A stretch of 7,342 nt of DNA, from the NCBI GenBank assembly GCA_012962365.1, contig DTXR01000509.1, forward strand, positions 1-7,342. Direction: 5' to 3'. The notes under the pieces were generated by a model. The model was not told where the DNA came from. It was given only the letters and a program-made list of their open reading frames with translations, and did not search any database. Shown in pieces: positions 1-6,154 of this stretch. Source of the stretch: Chromatiaceae bacterium (GTDB lineage Bacteria; Pseudomonadota; Gammaproteobacteria; Chromatiales; Chromatiaceae). The position numbers were made by a program, and so were the translations under genes. Every line of letters begins with the position of its first letter. Position 1 is the first letter of the stretch.

Positions 1-141
1 GATGATGTGCGCATCATCAGCGCAACATTGTGGGCGGAAGATGAAAGCCAGGGTGCAGCCGAGCTGTTGAAGGTGGCGCATGCGATCGAGGCGGAAATCA
101 AGCGCGTACCCGGCACGCGTGATATCTACACCATTGGTGGC
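1..141 (+). pseudogene. RND efflux permease fragment (internal piece)
   Basis: The frame is open from base 1 and has no credible start, so the piece enters from outside the window. Its 47 codons read as part of the porter domain of an RND (AcrB/acriflavin-resistance type) inner-membrane efflux permease. The segment opening Asp-Asp-Val and running through a Thr-Leu-Trp, then an Ala/Glu-rich helix ending EIKRVPGTRDIYTIGG, matches the family pattern in which a helix before 'VPG' leads into a strand ending in Gly-Gly. An intact RND permease is about 1,000 residues and would continue for hundreds more. Here the frame switches at TIGG (130-141) to a different protein family. Identification is from memory of the family pattern, without alignment. 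It may be a deletion remnant or one side of an assembly chimera. Confidence 0.6.
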
Positions 142-312
142 TTCTCAGCCCATGCAGACCAGGCGGAGCTGCTGGCTTGGCATGGAAACACCGGCAACCC
201 ATCCAAAACCTATTTGATTCATGGCGAGGAAAACAGCATGCAGTCTTTTTCCCGGTTGCTGACACAGACGGATGTGTTCATGCCGGAATTGGGAGACAGT
301 TTCAACCTCTAG
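130..312 (+). pseudogene. C-terminus of MBL-fold beta-CASP RNA nuclease, fused in frame to RND piece
   Basis: From the shared TIGG onward the frame reads GGFSAHADQAELLAW, then a Gly/Asn/Pro turn, a strand, IHGEENSMQSF and a tail ending MPELGDSFNL before TAG at 310-312. FSAHADQ is the conserved histidine motif and the I/VHGE strand is the next conserved element of the RMMBL region of beta-CASP metallo-beta-lactamase-fold exo/endoribonucleases, the bacterial relatives of CPSF73. These enzymes are usually about 450 residues. Only the last 60 or so are present, so the zinc-binding HxHxDH core and the beta-CASP domain are missing. The C-terminal end looks natural. Because the N-terminal part is replaced by RND sequence, the product cannot be a working nuclease. 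Whether this junction exists in the genome or only in the assembly cannot be told from the sequence. Confidence 0.65.
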
Positions 313-406
313 ACCTGATGTTTCACCAGGATCCAGAATTTTCCCGGAGAGATGTGTTCGGCGCATCCCTGTGCCTCACCCCTGGTGGCGGTCACCATCA
401 TTCATC
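313..406. other. Unassigned stretch between two gene remnants
   Basis: These bases lie between the stop of the nuclease tail and the first recognisable residues of the transporter tail. I read all three forward frames and the one long reverse frame and recognised no family in any. The transporter frame is open through here but its residues (Pro-, Trp- and Arg-rich) do not look like a membrane protein, so the second rearrangement junction probably lies in this stretch. No terminator-like hairpin with a T-tract is visible. Confidence 0.4.
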
Positions 407-511
407 AAGTACCGTTTGAAGCTCAGCTTTGGCGGCTTCATCAAGCTCACCCTGCCCTTTGCTCTGATGCAGATCGTGCTGGCAACCATCTATGTGCTGA
501 TGATGCTATAG
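407..511 (+). pseudogene. C-terminal remnant of an ion-transporter (IT) superfamily permease
   Basis: The frame ends in KLSFGGFIKLTLPFALMQ followed by a hydrophobic run and a TAG stop at 509-511. A polar 'S/T-F-x-x-F-x-K-x-x-x-P' entry into a last transmembrane helix is typical of the C-terminus of ArsB/CitMHS/SLC13-like permeases, which normally have more than 400 residues. Only about 34 are present. No matching sequence precedes them in any frame, so the gene is truncated at its 5' side. Its stop lies in the palindrome CTATAG, which also carries the stop of lrgB on the other strand. That suggests this end is the original gene end and the neighbourhood is genuine from here on. The family call is tentative because it rests on one helix. 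Confidence 0.4.
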
Positions 512-1234
512 CATACCCAGCAACTTCAGCAGCCAGGGCAGCAATATGGCGGCAGTCAGCGCAGACAACGCCATGGCAAGGCCCGCAAAGGCCCCCATCT
601 CCCTGTTGAGTTGAAAAGCTCTGGCAGTTCCCATGCCATGGGCTGCAATACCCAAAGCCACGCCTTTCACGGCATCATCCTTGATACGCAGTAACCTGAA
701 CAGGGCAGTGCCCATCACCGCGCCAAGAATGCCCGTAGCCACTACCAGCACCGCAGTCAATGAAGGCAGTCCACCTATCTGTTCGGATATGCCCATGGCA
801 ACGGGCGTGGTCACGGATTTTGGCGCCAGAGACAATTGTGTCTCGATGCTGGCACCAAGCAGCCAGGCGATACCTGCAGAGCTTCCCGCACCAACGATCG
901 CACCGACTACCAGTGTGATCGTCAGAGGCAGCAGGCGCCGTCGAACCTTGGCGCATTGCTGATACAACGGCACGGCCAGCGCCACCGTAGCCGGCCCAAG
1001 CAGAAAATGCACGAACTGGGCGCCCTCGAAATAGGTCGCATAGGAAACACCCGTCAACTGAAGAAAAAGGATCAGCGCTGCGATGGCCGTCACCACCGGA
1101 TTGAGCAGCGGATTGCGGTTGGCGTACACATATAGACGGTGCCCCAGGCTGTAGGCAATCAGTGTCACCGTCAGACCAATGAGTGGCGTAGTCGAAAGAT
1201 AGACCCAGATGGTCGCCAGATCGGGATCAGCCAT
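506..1234 (-). CDS. lrgB: LrgB/CidB-family membrane protein
   Basis: The 242-residue polytopic inner-membrane protein belongs to the LrgB/CidB family, which works with a small CidA/LrgA holin-like partner. Known members affect murein hydrolase activity and programmed lysis in Gram-positive bacteria and have been linked to pyruvate or glycolate transport elsewhere. Its role in gammaproteobacteria is poorly defined. The family hallmark PKSVTTPVAMGISEQIGG lies at residues 138-155, followed by LPSLTA, and GIAAHGMGTARA at 195-206. Roughly seven or eight hydrophobic segments are visible, and length is normal for the family. I chose the ATG at 1234 (MADPDL), not an upstream in-frame start at 1333, because the upstream 33 residues are Arg/Trp-rich shadow of lrgA. 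The start overlaps the lrgA stop by 8 bases and has only a weak ribosome binding site, which suggests translational coupling to lrgA. Confidence 0.93.
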   Translation of the reverse strand: MADPDLATIWVYLSTTPLIGLTVTLIAYSLGHRLYVYANRNPLLNPVVTAIAALILFLQLTGVSYATYFEGAQFVHFLLGPATVALAVPLYQQCAKVRRRLLPLTITLVVGAIVGAGSSAGIAWLLGASIETQLSLAPKSVTTPVAMGISEQIGGLPSLTAVLVVATGILGAVMGTALFRLLRIKDDAVKGVALGIAAHGMGTARAFQLNREMGAFAGLAMALSALTAAILLPWLLKLLGML

Positions 1235-1595
1235 CACGAGCCGCTTTTGCTGAAAACAGCCGGGTGCCAGCCTGCATGACCAGCGCAGCCGCCGCCATGG
1301 TGATGAGCGTCCCCAGAACCAAAGCAGACACAATAGGGAACCATTCCTGTTTCAGCCGTTCGAAATACACCATCATCCCCACCCCTGCCGGCACGAACAG
1401 CAGCGACAAATGACTCAGCAGCGCATGTGATGCCGTATCGACGGATGCAGAAACCCCCTTGCGAACCAGCAGCGTAAGAAACAGCAATATCATTCCAAGA
1501 ACCGGGCCAGGCACAGGCCATCCAAGCATTTGAACGCCTATTTCTCCCACCAGTTGATAGATCAGCAGCCATGTCATGCCATCGAGAAAACTCAT
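1227..1595 (-). CDS. lrgA: CidA/LrgA-family holin-like protein
   Basis: This 122-residue protein has about four hydrophobic segments and the family signatures PGPVLGM (residues 29-35) and LSLLFVPAGVGMM (63-75). CidA/LrgA proteins are small holin-like inner-membrane proteins that oligomerise and act with an LrgB partner, here the next gene. Length is normal. The ATG at 1595 follows the stop of the acetyltransferase gene by only 2 bases. Its ribosome binding site AAGGGG (reverse complement of 1601-1606) lies inside the end of that upstream gene, so the two are almost certainly translated from one message. No separate promoter is visible. The C-terminus (SAKAARDG) is short and hydrophilic. The sequence does not show whether the pair serves lysis control or metabolite transport. 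Confidence 0.93.
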   Translation of the reverse strand: MSFLDGMTWLLIYQLVGEIGVQMLGWPVPGPVLGMILLFLTLLVRKGVSASVDTASHALLSHLSLLFVPAGVGMMVYFERLKQEWFPIVSALVLGTLITMAAAALVMQAGTRLFSAKAARDG

Positions 1596-1597
1596 CG

Positions 1598-2149
1598 CTA
1601 CCCCTTGATCCTGGGCCGGTGCGAGCTCAAGCCATAGACGGCATGATCGACAATCCCCTGTTCCAGCTTTTCTGAATTGCTTATGATGCCTTCGAGGGTC
1701 ATTCCCAGCCGTTCACACAGCTTCCGGCTGGGGAGATTCTCCGAAGCCACGCGGATTTCCACTTTGTCCATGCCCATTTGGTAAAAAGCTTTATCGATGA
1801 GGCGCTGGCAACAGCGGCTCATGAGCCCCTGCCCCTGCATACGTTCACTCAGCCAATAGCCGATTTCCACCTTTTTCAATTCCGGGTTGATCCTGTTGTA
1901 GCTGACTATGCCGGCGATGCTGTTTTGATATTCAATGGCACAAACCAGTTCCCGACCTTTCGAGAAGCCTTCGATGGAGCGCTTGATGAATACCTGGATG
2001 TCAGCAACTGAATTTGTATTTCGCACCCAGGGAAGCCATTTCCCCAAGTACGCCCGGTTGGCATCAATGAGCTCGAACAGGGTGCTTGCCAGGCTTTCCT
2101 CCAGAAATACCAGGTTCAGTTCATCATCTACAGCCAGCCTGAACATCAT
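1598..2149 (-). CDS. GNAT-family N-acetyltransferase, RimJ/RimL type
   Basis: This 183-residue single-domain protein is a predicted cytoplasmic GNAT that moves an acetyl group from acetyl-CoA to an amine. It fits the RimJ/RimL (ribosomal protein N-terminal acetyltransferase) branch and resembles small Bacillus YdaF-like members. Visible features are the early WLPWV segment (38-42), the beta-4 strand VEIGYWLSE (94-102), the acetyl-CoA pyrophosphate loop QGQGLM (105-110, fitting Q/RxxGxG/A), the helix after it, and the late ASENLPSRKLCERLGM (135-150), where Asn and the following helix are typical. The substrate cannot be inferred. A strong site GAGGAG precedes TTG-ATG-ATG. I placed the start at the first ATG (2149), although the second (2146) has better spacing. 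The gene sits 21 bases after the unknown gene and 2 before lrgA, so it is probably co-transcribed with both. Confidence 0.88.
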   Translation of the reverse strand: MMFRLAVDDELNLVFLEESLASTLFELIDANRAYLGKWLPWVRNTNSVADIQVFIKRSIEGFSKGRELVCAIEYQNSIAGIVSYNRINPELKKVEIGYWLSERMQGQGLMSRCCQRLIDKAFYQMGMDKVEIRVASENLPSRKLCERLGMTLEGIISNSEKLEQGIVDHAVYGLSSHRPRIKG

Positions 2150-2170
2150 CAATCTCCTCTAACACATTGT

Positions 2171-2524
2171 TTACAGCAGTCGAATTGGCTCTTCTTCCGT
2201 CAGCTGCAGGAGCCTGGATGCCAACTGCATACCGTACTCGGTGAATTGATCGAGATCACCGGGAAACTCATCAGAACCCATGTCACGCTCATCGTGGCCA
2301 TATAGAACCCTCACACGATAACGCCCGTGTTCCCTCTGGTTGGGTGGATTCTCTTCAGATATGATATACATCATAGGCTCGGTTTCCGACACATCCACAA
2401 AAGCCATGATGTATTTGTAGTTCACGGGATCCGTGCTTTCTATATCCCCCAGTAGCAGCACTGAAAAATTGTCGATTTCATAGCGGCGCTTTGGTACTGC
2501 AGTCTTGATATGTGGTTTTGTCAT
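2171..2524 (-). CDS. Conserved-looking hypothetical protein, unrecognised
   Basis: I do not recognise this 117-residue protein. It starts MTKPHIKTAVPKRRYEI, with a basic first 15 residues. An alternating strand-like region follows (FSVLLLGDIESTD, then YKYIMAFVDVSE and PMMYIIS), then an acidic and charged middle with YRVRVLYGHDERD, and a C-terminal helix (YGMQLASRLLQL) ending EEEPIRLL. It contains no cysteine, no signal peptide and no membrane segment, so a small soluble alpha/beta protein is likely. I chose the ATG at 2524, preceded by GGAACGGG, over an in-frame start at 2587, because the upstream residues are low-quality and would intrude on the likely promoter. Codon use resembles its neighbours, which argues for a real gene. 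It is the first gene of the minus-strand cluster and is divergent from sufB, so a shared control region is possible. Confidence 0.7.
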   Translation of the reverse strand: MTKPHIKTAVPKRRYEIDNFSVLLLGDIESTDPVNYKYIMAFVDVSETEPMMYIISEENPPNQREHGRYRVRVLYGHDERDMGSDEFPGDLDQFTEYGMQLASRLLQLTEEEPIRLL

Positions 2525-2636
2525 AGTGCCCGTTCCGATAAAAGCATTACAAAAATAAGGATTGAAATTCGCCCTGGAAGCGCCCAAGATAATAACACAG
2601 TAATTTACTCAACTATTCACTTTTTACGGTACATTC
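2525..2636. promoter_or_regulatory. AT-rich divergent intergenic region upstream of the suf operon
   Basis: This is the only sizeable gap between the two clusters and must hold the start signals for both. On the plus strand GATAAT (2588-2593) could be a -10 hexamer. The best -35 candidate, TTGAAA (2562-2567), is 20 bases away, longer than the usual 16-18, so an activator or a different promoter is possible. No convincing minus-strand promoter could be singled out. The bases just before the sufB ATG (TTTTTACGGTACATTC) lack a good Shine-Dalgarno sequence. Confidence 0.45.
2592..2616. promoter_or_regulatory. Candidate IscR/Rrf2-type operator
   Basis: A 25-bp imperfect inverted repeat is centred on T2604. 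The left arm reads ATA-AcAC-AGTAA and the right arm read in reverse is ATA-GTTG-AGTAA, so 8 of 12 positions are identical. Compared with the E. coli type 1 IscR consensus as I remember it (ATASYYGACT-RWWW-YAGTCRRSTAT), 20 of 25 positions agree, with the right arm matching 10 of 11. The position, abutting a possible -10 and ending 20 bases before sufB, suits repression of the suf operon by an Fe-S-sensing Rrf2 regulator. Degenerate positions and AT-richness raise the chance of coincidence, and no regulator gene is in the window. Confidence 0.45.
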
Positions 2637-4085
2637 ATGAGCGCAAAACAGGAAACTGTTGAAGACCTGGTCAAAGCCGGATACGAATACGGCTTCGTCT
2701 CCGAGGTAAAGTCGGATACCCTGCCCCCGGGCTTGAACGAGGATACCATCCGGTTCATTTCAGGAAAAAAAAATGAGCCCGGATGGATGCTGGACTATCG
2801 ACTGAAAGCCTTCGAGTACTGGAAGCAGATGAAAGAGCCCGATTGGGCACATTTACGTTACGATCCCATCGACTTTCAGGATATTTCCTACTTTTCGGCG
2901 CCAAAGAAGGCGGGAGAAGGCCCCCAGTCGTTGGACGAGGTTGACCCGGAACTGCTGGCCACTTATGAAAAGCTGGGTATTCCGCTGGAAGAACAGAAGG
3001 CACTCGCCGGTGTGGCGGTCGATGCTGTCTTCGACAGCGTATCCGTGGCCACCACTTTCCGCAAGCAACTGGCGGATGCGGGCGTAATCTTCTGCTCCAT
3101 ATCCGAGGCCGTACATGATTATCCCGAGCTCATCCAGAAATATCTGGGTTCCGTAGTGCCACACACCGATAATTTCTTTGCGGCTCTGAATGCCGCCGTC
3201 TTTAGCGATGGTACCTTCGTCTATATACCGGAAGGTGTGCGTTGTCCCATGGAGCTATCGACCTATTTCCGTATCAACGAGGCGAAAACCGGCCAGTTCG
3301 AACGCACCCTTATCGTCGCCGAAAAAGACAGCCAGGTCAGCTATCTGGAAGGCTGTACAGCGCCCATGCGGGATGAGAACCAGCTCCATGCCGCCGTGGT
3401 GGAACTCATCGCCATGGAAGACGCCAAGATCAAGTATTCCACGGTGCAAAACTGGTATCCCGGCGACGAGAACGGCGTGGGCGGCATCTATAACTTTGTC
3501 ACCAAACGCGGGGATTGTCGTGGTGACCGCGCCCATATCTCCTGGACCCAGGTGGAAACCGGTTCGGCCATCACCTGGAAATACCCAAGCTGCATCCTGC
3601 AGGGCGATGACGCCGTGGGAGAATTCTATTCCGTTGCCGTGACCCGCGGCTACCAGCAGGCAGATACCGGCACCAAGATGTATCACATAGGCAAAAACAC
3701 CCGCAGCACCATCGTTTCCAAGGGTATCTCTGCCGCGCATGGACAGAACGCCTATCGCGGACTGGTGCGCATGGGCACCAAGGCGGAAAATGCCAGGAAT
3801 CACACACAATGTGACTCCCTGCTCATCGGCGACCAGTGTGGTGCACATACCTTCCCTTATATCGAGGTGCGCAACCCCACCGCCAAGGTGGAGCATGAAG
3901 CGACCACATCCAAGATCAGCGAAGACCAGCTCTTCTATTGCCGCCAGCGCGGACTGAAGGAAGAAGACGCCGTGTCCATGATCGTCAATGGCTTCTGCAA
4001 GGAAGTGTTCAACGAATTGCCCATGGAATTTGCCGTGGAAGCACGCAAGCTACTCAACGTCACGCTGGAAGGCGCAGTCGGATAA
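2637..4085 (+). CDS. sufB: Fe-S cluster assembly scaffold protein SufB
   Basis: SufB is the central subunit of the cytoplasmic SufB-SufC2-SufD scaffold, where Fe-S clusters are built under iron limitation or oxidative stress. The 482 residues are close to the usual length. The N-terminal part has YEYGFVSEV and the beta-helix core runs to the end. The sulfur-accepting cysteine is C240 in EGCTAP (E. coli C254). The cluster-site cysteine is C392 in QCDSLLIG (E. coli C405). The EHEATTSK motif places E419, H420 and E421 opposite SufD, and the C-terminal LFYCRQRG and GFCKEVF signatures are present. All key residues are intact. The ATG at 2637 agrees with family N-termini but has almost no Shine-Dalgarno sequence. 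It is the first gene of the operon, and sufC follows within 20 bases. Confidence 0.97.
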   Translation: MSAKQETVEDLVKAGYEYGFVSEVKSDTLPPGLNEDTIRFISGKKNEPGWMLDYRLKAFEYWKQMKEPDWAHLRYDPIDFQDISYFSAPKKAGEGPQSLDEVDPELLATYEKLGIPLEEQKALAGVAVDAVFDSVSVATTFRKQLADAGVIFCSISEAVHDYPELIQKYLGSVVPHTDNFFAALNAAVFSDGTFVYIPEGVRCPMELSTYFRINEAKTGQFERTLIVAEKDSQVSYLEGCTAPMRDENQLHAAVVELIAMEDAKIKYSTVQNWYPGDENGVGGIYNFVTKRGDCRGDRAHISWTQVETGSAITWKYPSCILQGDDAVGEFYSVAVTRGYQQADTGTKMYHIGKNTRSTIVSKGISAAHGQNAYRGLVRMGTKAENARNHTQCDSLLIGDQCGAHTFPYIEVRNPTAKVEHEATTSKISEDQLFYCRQRGLKEEDAVSMIVNGFCKEVFNELPMEFAVEARKLLNVTLEGAVG

Positions 4086-4087
4086 AT

Positions 4088-4093
4088 CAGGAG
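4088..4093 (+). promoter_or_regulatory. Ribosome binding site deciding the sufC start
   Basis: CAGGAG lies between the sufB stop and two in-frame ATGs. The first ATG (4095) is only 1 base from it, too close for initiation. The second (4104) is 10 bases away, which is acceptable. The second also gives the family N-terminus MLSIKNLHV. Confidence 0.75.
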
Positions 4094-4103
4094 TATGAAT
4101 AAA

Positions 4104-4856
4104 ATGCTTAGTATCAAGAATCTGCACGTCAATGTGGATGGCAAGGAAATCCTCAAGGGTTTGAACCTGGAAATCGGCAAAGGCGAAGTTCACGCCATCA
4201 TGGGCCCCAACGGCTCGGGAAAGAGCACCCTGTCCTATGTCCTTTCCGGACGGGACGGCTATGAGGTGACTCAGGGCGAGGTGATTTTTGAAGGTAGGAA
4301 CCTGTTGGAAATGGCCCCCGAAGAACGCGCCTGGGCAGGCATTTTCCTGGCCATGCAATATCCGGTGGAACTGCCGGGCATCAACAACATGAGCTTTCTA
4401 CGTGAATCCCTGAATGCCATTCGCAAGGCCCGTGGAGAAGAAGAACTGGATGCTGTGGCATTCATGAAGCTGATACGCGAAAAAGCTGCGTCCGTGAAGC
4501 TGGATGACAAACTGCTCAAGCGCAGCGTCAACGCCGGCTTCTCCGGTGGCGAAAAGAAACGCAACGAGATCCTGCAAATGGCTTTGCTGGAACCCAGGCT
4601 GGCCATCCTGGACGAGACGGATTCCGGGCTGGATATCGACGCACTGCGCATCGTATCCGAAGGGGTAAATCTACTGCGCAACCCAGAGCATGCCATCATC
4701 ATGATCACCCATTACCAGCGACTGCTTGACTATATCCAGCCCGATTTCGTGCATGTTCTGGCGGACGGCCGCATCATACGCTCCGGCGGCAAGGATCTGG
4801 CTCTCGAACTGGAAGACAAGGGTTATGGCTGGGTGCTGGAGGAAAATGCAGCATGA
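4104..4856 (+). CDS. sufC: Fe-S assembly ATPase SufC
   Basis: SufC is the ABC-type ATPase that dimerises on SufB and SufD and drives the conformational change needed for cluster assembly. The 250 residues show Walker A GPNGSGKST (34-42, with K40), the ABC signature FSGGEKKRNE (146-155), Walker B LAILDETD (166-173, catalytic E171) and the H-loop ITHYQRLL with H203. These positions coincide with the E. coli numbering K40, E171 and H203, which supports the start at 4104 over the ATG three codons earlier. The Q-loop segment FLAMQYPVELPG (81-92) is also typical. It is a soluble subunit without membrane segments, as in all SufC. Its stop overlaps the sufD start as ATGA. No residue is out of place. 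Confidence 0.97.
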   Translation: MLSIKNLHVNVDGKEILKGLNLEIGKGEVHAIMGPNGSGKSTLSYVLSGRDGYEVTQGEVIFEGRNLLEMAPEERAWAGIFLAMQYPVELPGINNMSFLRESLNAIRKARGEEELDAVAFMKLIREKAASVKLDDKLLKRSVNAGFSGGEKKRNEILQMALLEPRLAILDETDSGLDIDALRIVSEGVNLLRNPEHAIIMITHYQRLLDYIQPDFVHVLADGRIIRSGGKDLALELEDKGYGWVLEENAA

Positions 4857-6154
4857 GCACACCCACCACAACCAACTGGGCTCAAGCGCTGGTGCAGCAG
4901 AGAAGCTCACCCGCACCAGCAGCCTGGCTCGACAACCTTCGCCAACAGGCGGAAAGCCGGCTGGACAGGCTCCCCCTTCCCAGACGCAAGCTCGAAGCGT
5001 GGCGGTACAGCCGTATCGATGCCTTGTTCAAGGAAAAATTCACACCCGTCGTTCAGGCACCGGATGGCGCATCCCTGCAACGTCCCGAGAGTAACAGCCC
5101 CCATGTGCTAGTGTTTGTGAATGGCTGGTTCAGCCCTTCCCTGTCCAGCCTTGAGCAATTGCCTGACGGCATAACGCTGAAAAGCCTTGCCCAGACTCTG
5201 AACGACGAAGACGAGCAATTGCGACAGCACCTGGGCAGCATTGCCGACAAAGACGAAAATCTGTTCACTGCGCTGAACACTGCACTCATCAATGACGGAC
5301 TGTTTCTGCACATCGCCACAGGCATCCATCTGGATGAGCCGATCGAAGTGTTCTACTTGAACACCGCTTCTGAAGAGGCGCTTCTGGTGCAGCCACGCAA
5401 TCTGCTGGTACTGGAAGAACAGGCGGAAGCAACCCTGGTCGAGCATTTTCTTGGCGGCAAGGGCAATGATTACTTTCACAACAACATCACTGAAATTCTA
5501 CTGCTGGGCAAGGCAAAGCTGAATCATTACCGCATCCAGGATGAAAGCAGCAACGCTTGGCATTTGAGCAATATCTTTTTGCGGCAGGGTGAACAAAGCC
5601 ACTATCATGGCATCACCCTGTCTTTTGGCGGCAAATGGGCCCGCACAGATTACCGCACCAGTTTTTCCGGCGCAGAAGCCGATTGTAATCTGCGTGGTCT
5701 GTACGTCGCCGGGGATGACCAGCTTGGCGATTTCCATCTGGACATCCATCATAACTGGCCAGCCTGCAACAGCCGTGAACAATTCAAGGGCCTGCTGTAC
5801 GGCAAGGGCCGGGCCGTTTTTGATGGACGCATCCTGGTGGATCGGATTGCACAATTGACCGATGCACAACTGACCAATGACAACCTCATGCTCACCCGAA
5901 ATGCCGAAGTGGACACCAAGCCACAACTCGAAATCTACGCAGATGATGTGAAATGCAGCCACGGTACCACGGTGGGACAGCTCGACCCCCAGCATATCTT
6001 CTATCTGCGCTCTCGGGGCATCGAGGAAACCATGGCCACCCACATGTTATGCCAGGGCTTCGCCCAGGAAATCATCGACCATATCCATCTGGACAGTTTG
6101 CGGGAACAGACGCTACAGCGGCTGCAACACACCCTGAAAAAGCTGCAGGAATGA
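4853..6154 (+). CDS. sufD: Fe-S assembly scaffold protein SufD
   Basis: SufD is the SufB paralogue that completes the SufBC2D scaffold and helps bring in iron. The 433 residues are a normal length. The N-terminal helical part has the family LPLPRRKLEAWRYSRID (residues about 40-56), the middle is a beta-helix, and the C-terminal part has DVKCSHGTTVGQLD, where C368 and H370 match E. coli C358 and the cluster-ligand candidate H360. FYLRSRGI and the final GFAQEII helix follow. The ATG at 4853 overlaps the sufC stop by 4 bases and has GGAGG (4838-4842) upstream, so it is likely coupled to sufC. In many proteobacterial operons sufS comes next, but here sufD overlaps sufT directly. Confidence 0.96.
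   Translation: MSTPTTTNWAQALVQQRSSPAPAAWLDNLRQQAESRLDRLPLPRRKLEAWRYSRIDALFKEKFTPVVQAPDGASLQRPESNSPHVLVFVNGWFSPSLSSLEQLPDGITLKSLAQTLNDEDEQLRQHLGSIADKDENLFTALNTALINDGLFLHIATGIHLDEPIEVFYLNTASEEALLVQPRNLLVLEEQAEATLVEHFLGGKGNDYFHNNITEILLLGKAKLNHYRIQDESSNAWHLSNIFLRQGEQSHYHGITLSFGGKWARTDYRTSFSGAEADCNLRGLYVAGDDQLGDFHLDIHHNWPACNSREQFKGLLYGKGRAVFDGRILVDRIAQLTDAQLTNDNLMLTRNAEVDTKPQLEIYADDVKCSHGTTVGQLDPQHIFYLRSRGIEETMATHMLCQGFAQEIIDHIHLDSLREQTLQRLQHTLKKLQE

Noticed and set aside
308..334. TCTAGA and GGATCC close together near the junction, suggesting a cloning scar
   Set aside because: Only two hexamers 15 bases apart, with no other polylinker or vector sequence. Chance is sufficient.
633..1135. Plus-strand frames across lrgB
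   Set aside because: They are antisense to the hallmark LrgB motifs and their translations are low-complexity (Thr/Pro/Arg) without family features.
1235..1333. Longer N-terminus for LrgB
   Set aside because: The extra 33 residues overlap the lrgA coding region in another frame, are Arg/Trp-rich and do not fit a membrane protein N-terminus. The ATG at 1234 overlaps the lrgA stop in the usual way.
3255..3896. Long minus-strand reading frame of 213 codons inside sufB
   Set aside because: It lies wholly antisense to an unmistakable sufB, its residues show no family pattern (Gly/His/Ala-rich), and it has no promoter or neighbour context. It is a by-product of codon bias.
5498..6043. Minus-strand reading frame of 181 codons inside sufD
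   Set aside because: Antisense to the conserved C-terminal half of sufD, with no recognisable motif and no ribosome binding site noticed.
5953..6150. Longer N-terminus for SufT
   Set aside because: The in-frame extension is read from within sufD, is Pro/His/Gly-rich, and an ATGA overlap at 6151 gives a normal SufT length.
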